From CAWUFC02 sp963921335 (GTDB lineage: Bacteria; Pseudomonadota; Gammaproteobacteria; Pseudomonadales; Halieaceae): a stretch of DNA of 64,000 nucleotides. The stretch's first letter is position 1, and each line of letters opens with the position of its first letter. Below the pieces are notes generated by a model. The model ran no database searches and had not been told where the DNA came from. It saw nothing but the letters and a program-made list of their open reading frames with translations. Positions 62,200 through 64,000 of this stretch are shown one piece after another. The DNA is taken from NCBI GenBank assembly GCA_963921335.3, contig CAWUFC020000001.1, positions 1,488,001-1,552,000 of the forward strand, read 5' to 3'. Both the position numbers and the translations under genes were made by a program.

Positions 62200-63345
62200 A
62201 TGGATCCCTTTGCCGAAATACGGCCTTATAACGACGACGAAGTAGCACAGGTGTTACCGCGGCTACTGGCCGATGCGGAGTTCATTGCCGCGATCACCCG
62301 TCTGAAATTTCCCTCTATGCCCGCATTCCTCGGCAGACTGCTGGCACCGCTGGTGCGTCGTGCGCTGGGTCGCGAGCTGGCCGATGTGGTGGATGTTGCA
62401 AGCCTTCAGTTTGTGATCGAAAAATACATGTCGAAGATGATTGAGGACACCTCTGCGGGTCTCTCGGTCAGCGGTTTGGAAGCGCTGGACCCCAGTGAGC
62501 CCTTCCTCTACATGAGTAACCATCGTGACATCACTATGGATCCCGCTTTTACCAATTACGCCCTGTACCATCACCAACACGAAACCGTGCGCATCGCTAT
62601 TGGCGACAACCTGCTGACCAAACCGTATGTGTCCGACCTGATGCGGCTGAACAAGAGCTTTATCGTGAACCGGTCAGCCACTGCACCAAGGCAGATCCTC
62701 AAGGCTTATCGGCAATTGTCTGCCTATATTCATCACTCCATTGTCGAAGACCGCGCGCCGGTGTGGATGGCCCAGCGTGAAGGCCGGGCTAAAGATGGGC
62801 TGGACCGTACTGAACCGGCCATTATCAAAATGCTGGCCATGGCCAAGCCCAAAGAGATGGACTTTGGCGAATACATCGCCAGTTTGCGCATTGTGCCGAT
62901 GGCGATTGCCTACGAGCTAGACCCCTGCGACGGCATGAAGGCAGCTGAGCTGAGTCAGCGTGCGGCGACTGGTGAATACGAGAAGGCCGAACACGAAGAC
63001 GTTGCCAGCATTGCCCAGGGCATTGCCGGTACCAAGGGCCATGTACACGTCAGTTTTGGCACTGTGCTGGGGGCGGACTTTGACAGCCCGGAAGCGGTTG
63101 CTGCCGAAATGGACCGGCAGATCATTGAGAGCTATCGCTTGCACCCGACCAATATCTGCGCCTATCGGATGTTGCACGGTGAAGAAGTGCCTCTGCCGGA
63201 TAATCTCGAACTCGCCGAGGCCAGTTGTTCTGAGGACGCGTTCCGGCAGCGTATTGAGGCCCTGCCCGCTGAGCATCGTGAATTCGCCCTGGCGACCTAT
63301 GCCAATGCAGTGGTGAGTAAATTGCAGTTGGCAGATGCTGGCTGA
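62200..63345 (+). CDS. Acyltransferase of the glycerolphosphate (PlsC-like) family
   Basis: A 381-residue protein with the acyltransferase motif SNHRDITMDPA (about residues 106-116). The histidine and aspartate are five residues apart instead of the usual HX4D spacing, a variant I recall from related proteobacterial proteins. FIVNRSATAP-like and VWMAQREGRAKDGLDRTEPA resemble later blocks. It lacks a clear membrane helix. It probably acylates a lysophospholipid or a related acceptor. The end overlaps dinG by 11 bases. Confidence 0.75.
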   Translation: MDPFAEIRPYNDDEVAQVLPRLLADAEFIAAITRLKFPSMPAFLGRLLAPLVRRALGRELADVVDVASLQFVIEKYMSKMIEDTSAGLSVSGLEALDPSEPFLYMSNHRDITMDPAFTNYALYHHQHETVRIAIGDNLLTKPYVSDLMRLNKSFIVNRSATAPRQILKAYRQLSAYIHHSIVEDRAPVWMAQREGRAKDGLDRTEPAIIKMLAMAKPKEMDFGEYIASLRIVPMAIAYELDPCDGMKAAELSQRAATGEYEKAEHEDVASIAQGIAGTKGHVHVSFGTVLGADFDSPEAVAAEMDRQIIESYRLHPTNICAYRMLHGEEVPLPDNLELAEASCSEDAFRQRIEALPAEHREFALATYANAVVSKLQLADAG

Positions 63346-64000
63346 CGACACCAAGCAACAGATTCGCGACGCGTACTTTCGGCTCATTGAGGAGAAATCA
63401 CTGAGCCCGCGCTGGGGGCAGCGGCAGATGGTGGCCGCTGTCGCCAATGCGTTGGGTCGGGTAGATGAGCCGGAGGAGGGGGCAGCTGTCGCCGTGATAG
63501 AGGCTGGCACCGGCACCGGCAAGACTATCGCCTATGCTGTTGCTGCAATTCCTGTTGCTCAATCCCTGAAAAAGACACTGGTGGTCGCCACGGCTACGGT
63601 GGCCTTGCAGGAACAGTTTGTTCACAAAGACCTGCCCGACATCCGCAAGCACAGCGGGCTCGATTTTGACTATGTGCTGGCCAAGGGTCGGCGCCGCTAT
63701 GTGTGTTTGTCGCGACTGGACAAGCTGCTGAGTACCGCTCATGAGGATTCCGCGGTACTCCCGCTGTATCCCGATGAAGTTAGTCAGCCCCTGTCGGCTG
63801 AAGCCATGCCCGTCTACAACGCCATGATAGATGCCCTGGGTCGCGGCGAGTGGGATGGTGATCGTGACAACTGGAGCCAGGAGCTGGACGAGGCCATCTG
63901 GTTCAGTGCCACCACCGATCACAATCAGTGTAGCGGTCGTAAGTGCCCCAATATCAGTCAGTGCAGCTTCTTCAAAGCGCGCGATGCCCTGCAGAATGCA
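63335..64000 (+). CDS. dinG: ATP-dependent DNA helicase DinG, N-terminal part (runs off the window)
   Basis: The first 222 residues of an XPD-like helicase. MLADDTKQQIRDAYFRLIEE is followed by Q-motif RWGQRQM, Walker A EAGTGTGKT and ATATVALQEQ. An iron-sulphur cluster region is visible with one Cys in YVCLSRL and three in CSGRKCPNISQC. DinG resolves R-loops and other structures. The start overlaps the acyltransferase stop. E. coli dinG is SOS-controlled; here the start lies inside another gene and no operator was seen. Confidence 0.9.
   Translation, partial: MLADDTKQQIRDAYFRLIEEKSLSPRWGQRQMVAAVANALGRVDEPEEGAAVAVIEAGTGTGKTIAYAVAAIPVAQSLKKTLVVATATVALQEQFVHKDLPDIRKHSGLDFDYVLAKGRRRYVCLSRLDKLLSTAHEDSAVLPLYPDEVSQPLSAEAMPVYNAMIDALGRGEWDGDRDNWSQELDEAIWFSATTDHNQCSGRKCPNISQCSFFKARDALQNA

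Overview
The window is chromosomal DNA of a heterotrophic gammaproteobacterium, most likely marine and close to the Cellvibrionales/Halieaceae or Pseudomonas side of the class. The evidence is gene content and order. A complete S10-spc-alpha ribosomal superoperon runs rpsJ to rplQ. The backbone rplQ ... uvrA-MFS-ssb has the order I recall from Pseudomonas aeruginosa. An ispB / rplU-rpmA-obg-proB / rpsT block follows, and fabA-fabB, leucine catabolism genes and a fused indolepyruvate oxidoreductase fit the same lineage. The taxonomic call is inference; no rRNA or tRNA gene was seen.

Layout. 1-422: 5' part of a glycosyltransferase-like gene on the minus strand. 787-14566: ribosomal superoperon with secY and rpoA, strong promoters before rpsJ and rpsM, and a canonical terminator after rplQ. 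14640-18066: three overlapping genes (HAD-UbiA fusion, DprE1-like oxidase, DprE2-like reductase) that together could make polyprenyl-phospho-D-arabinose, as in mycobacteria. 18139-31657: amino-acid metabolism: liuR-liuA-liuE, a molybdopterin oxidoreductase, DAHP synthase, an OYE-type flavoprotein, ychJ, a branched-chain aminotransferase, an Lrp-type regulator divergent from a fused indolepyruvate:ferredoxin oxidoreductase, and an amino-acid dehydrogenase. 32241-32751: antitoxin with a deleted toxin. 32858-37213: uvrA and a YajR-like MFS gene.

37214-42429 is a 5.2 kb block between the MFS gene and ssb, genes that adjoin in P. aeruginosa. It encodes a PAP2 enzyme, an outer-membrane beta-barrel, a 54-residue secreted peptide, a small three-helix membrane protein, a Gly/Ala-rich secreted protein with a microcin-like leader motif, a membrane-anchored serine hydrolase and a stand-alone C39-like cysteine peptidase. 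It is my best candidate for an undescribed system: export and processing of a small glycine-zipper protein, possibly a toxin with an immunity protein, without an ABC transporter.

42430-64000: ssb, an RmlD-like reductase, moaB-moeA, a PQQ-type beta-propeller gene with an internal stop, fabB-fabA, manC-galU-manB and pgi (sugar-nucleotide supply for surface polysaccharide), ispB, rplU-rpmA-obg-proB, rpsT, a TetR regulator, an IphP-type phosphatase, a small secreted protein behind a CRP-like site, a luciferase-like oxidoreductase, an acyltransferase and the start of dinG.

Sequence quality matters here. Single-base frameshifts interrupt rplB, rplO, secY, the molybdopterin oxidoreductase gene and moeA. 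At least four can be explained by miscounting a short homopolymer, and the first three genes are essential. They are probably sequencing or assembly errors, so these genes are annotated across the shift. Two perfect palindromes sharing GGGGTCAGA arms lie after moeA and proB.
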